From: Bacillaceae bacterium UBA7792
GTDB taxonomy: Bacteria; Bacillota; Bacilli; Bacillales; Cytobacillaceae
DNA length: 14,417 bases
NCBI GenBank assembly: GCA_002480735.1
Contig: DLCS01000098.1
Location: forward strand, 278 to 14,694
Direction: 5' to 3'
Shown here: piece after piece, positions 13,977 through 14,417 of the stretch
How the letters are laid out: each line of letters opens with the position of its first letter
Position numbering within the stretch: the first letter of the stretch is position 1
Program-made: the position numbers and the translations under genes
Notes under the pieces: generated by a model
Database searches by the model: none
What the model saw: only the letters and a program-made list of their open reading frames with translations
What the model was told of the DNA's origin: nothing

Positions 13977-14303
13977 CTAGCTTTTCTTCTCCGGCATGGT
14001 CAATGTCTTATTAGCCCCCATAATCAAATCCGCAGTTAGAGGAACATGAAAAGGAATCACCTCATAATACTTCATTGCCTTACCGCTTTCTGAAACCTCG
14101 TGCTGCCCGACGATCAAATTTGCCTGCTCCAGCTTTTGGAGATGAAGATAGAGAAGCGGGCGGCTAATGCCAAGTTCCCGCGCAAGCTGGCTGACATATT
14201 GCCTTTCCTCCTTCAAAATAGCAACGATCCTCAGGCGATAAGGATTCGATAAAGCCTCCAGAATTTTAAGTAACTCATCACCAGAAAAAATTTCCTCTTT
14301 CAT
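13977..14303 (-). CDS. ArsR-like winged-helix transcription regulator
   Basis: DNA-binding protein of 108 residues. A winged HTH fills about residues 10-75: EALSNPYRLRIVAIL (typical ArsR/HTH_20 opening), then the recognition helix region ARELGISRPLLYLHLQKLEQANLI and a wing (VSESGKAMKYYEV). No cysteine or histidine cluster of a metal-sensing ArsR protein is present, so metal sensing is unlikely. The C-terminal tail (about 85-108) is short. The ATG at 14303 is the only in-frame start before a TGA, yet no ribosome site precedes it and the predicted transcript begins only 2-3 nt upstream. The start codon lies inside a perfect palindrome that is probably the protein's own operator. First gene of an operon with two small membrane proteins. 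Confidence 0.88.
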   Translation of the reverse strand: MKEEIFSGDELLKILEALSNPYRLRIVAILKEERQYVSQLARELGISRPLLYLHLQKLEQANLIVGQHEVSESGKAMKYYEVIPFHVPLTADLIMGANKTLTMPEKKS

Positions 14304-14331
14304 ATGTAATAAATTTATTACATATGAAAGA
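14296..14331. promoter_or_regulatory. Perfect 36-bp palindrome over promoter and start codon of the winged-helix gene
   Basis: The two halves, each containing CATATGTAATAAA and extended outward by TCTTT, are exact reverse complements about the centre 14313/14314. The element covers the -10 box, the predicted start point and the first codons of the regulator gene. Perfect symmetry over 36 bp is far beyond chance even in AT-rich DNA and points to binding by a dimeric regulator, most simply the encoded one. Confidence 0.8.
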
Positions 14332-14340
14332 TTATGTCAA
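14312..14340 (-). promoter_or_regulatory. Promoter of the winged-helix/small membrane protein operon
   Basis: On the minus strand a perfect TTGACA (14335-14340), a 17-bp spacer and TAAATT (14312-14317). Start would be at about 14305-14306, only 2-3 nt before the ATG at 14303. The spacer and -10 box lie largely within the 36-bp palindrome. Confidence 0.65.
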
Positions 14341-14417
14341 TACGTTTTTGTTTAAACCTCCCCTCACGCTTAGGTAATTGAATCATTTTCCACTTGTTAC
14401 TTTACCTGTCGTAGTAA

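Noticed and set aside
14323..14376. 17-residue plus-strand ORF starting in the mirror half of the 36-bp palindrome
   Set aside because: The ATG exists only because of the palindrome symmetry; no ribosome site or plus-strand promoter is visible.
14379..14417. Inverted TTACT/AGTAA pair at the right edge of the window
   Set aside because: Only 5 bp each and cut by the window end; no function can be supported.
1..14417. CRISPR arrays, tRNA/rRNA genes, transposases, phage genes, classic riboswitches
   Set aside because: Looked for by eye on both strands; no repeat arrays, clover-leaf genes, integrase or transposase motifs or recognisable aptamer cores were found.

Overview
The window looks like chromosomal DNA from a low-GC Gram-positive bacterium of the family Bacillaceae. 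Shine-Dalgarno sites are strong (AAGGAGG type), promoters fit vegetative sigma-A consensus, and several proteins can be recognised as close relatives of Bacillus subtilis proteins from memory of those sequences: Bmr, BmrR, BmrC/BmrD and SwrC (YerP). The genus cannot be fixed from the sequence. No mobile element, CRISPR array, tRNA or rRNA was seen.

Region 1 (1-5650) holds two drug-efflux systems. The first is an RND exporter of the SwrC type (minus strand, cut by the window start), divergent from a 283-residue TetR regulator. Their promoters overlap, and an 18-bp operator-like palindrome fills the exporter's promoter spacer and covers the regulator's start point. The second is a bmr-bmrR operon on the minus strand: an MFS drug/proton antiporter followed by its MerR-type sensor. 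It is driven by a promoter with the 19-bp spacer and inverted repeat typical of MerR-activated promoters.

Region 2 (5650-9650) holds a third efflux system, a heterodimeric ABC exporter of the BmrC/BmrD type with one degenerate and one consensus ATP site. Its 340-nt leader contains a 22-codon peptide ORF, three mutually exclusive RNA segments and an intrinsic terminator. This has the architecture of a ribosome-controlled attenuator and matches in principle the known bmrB control of B. subtilis bmrCD, although the peptide and layout differ. A second tiny ORF lies between the terminator and bmrC.

Region 3 (9670-11352) is an ECF sigma factor gene overlapping by 4 bp a gene for a membrane-anchored DUF4179-type anti-sigma protein, closed by a 15-bp hairpin terminator. 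Region 4 (11554-13404) is a plus-strand single gene for a PabB-PabC fusion (p-aminobenzoate synthesis) with its own extended -10 promoter and a clean terminator.

Region 5 (13465-14340) is a minus-strand operon made of an ArsR-like winged-helix regulator and two paralogous small proteins, each with one membrane segment and a charged coiled coil. Its promoter and start codon lie in a perfect 36-bp palindrome, and the predicted transcript would be almost leaderless. This is the least familiar system in the window. Overall, three efflux pumps for hydrophobic and cationic compounds sit side by side, each with a different control mode: repression, MerR activation and attenuation.
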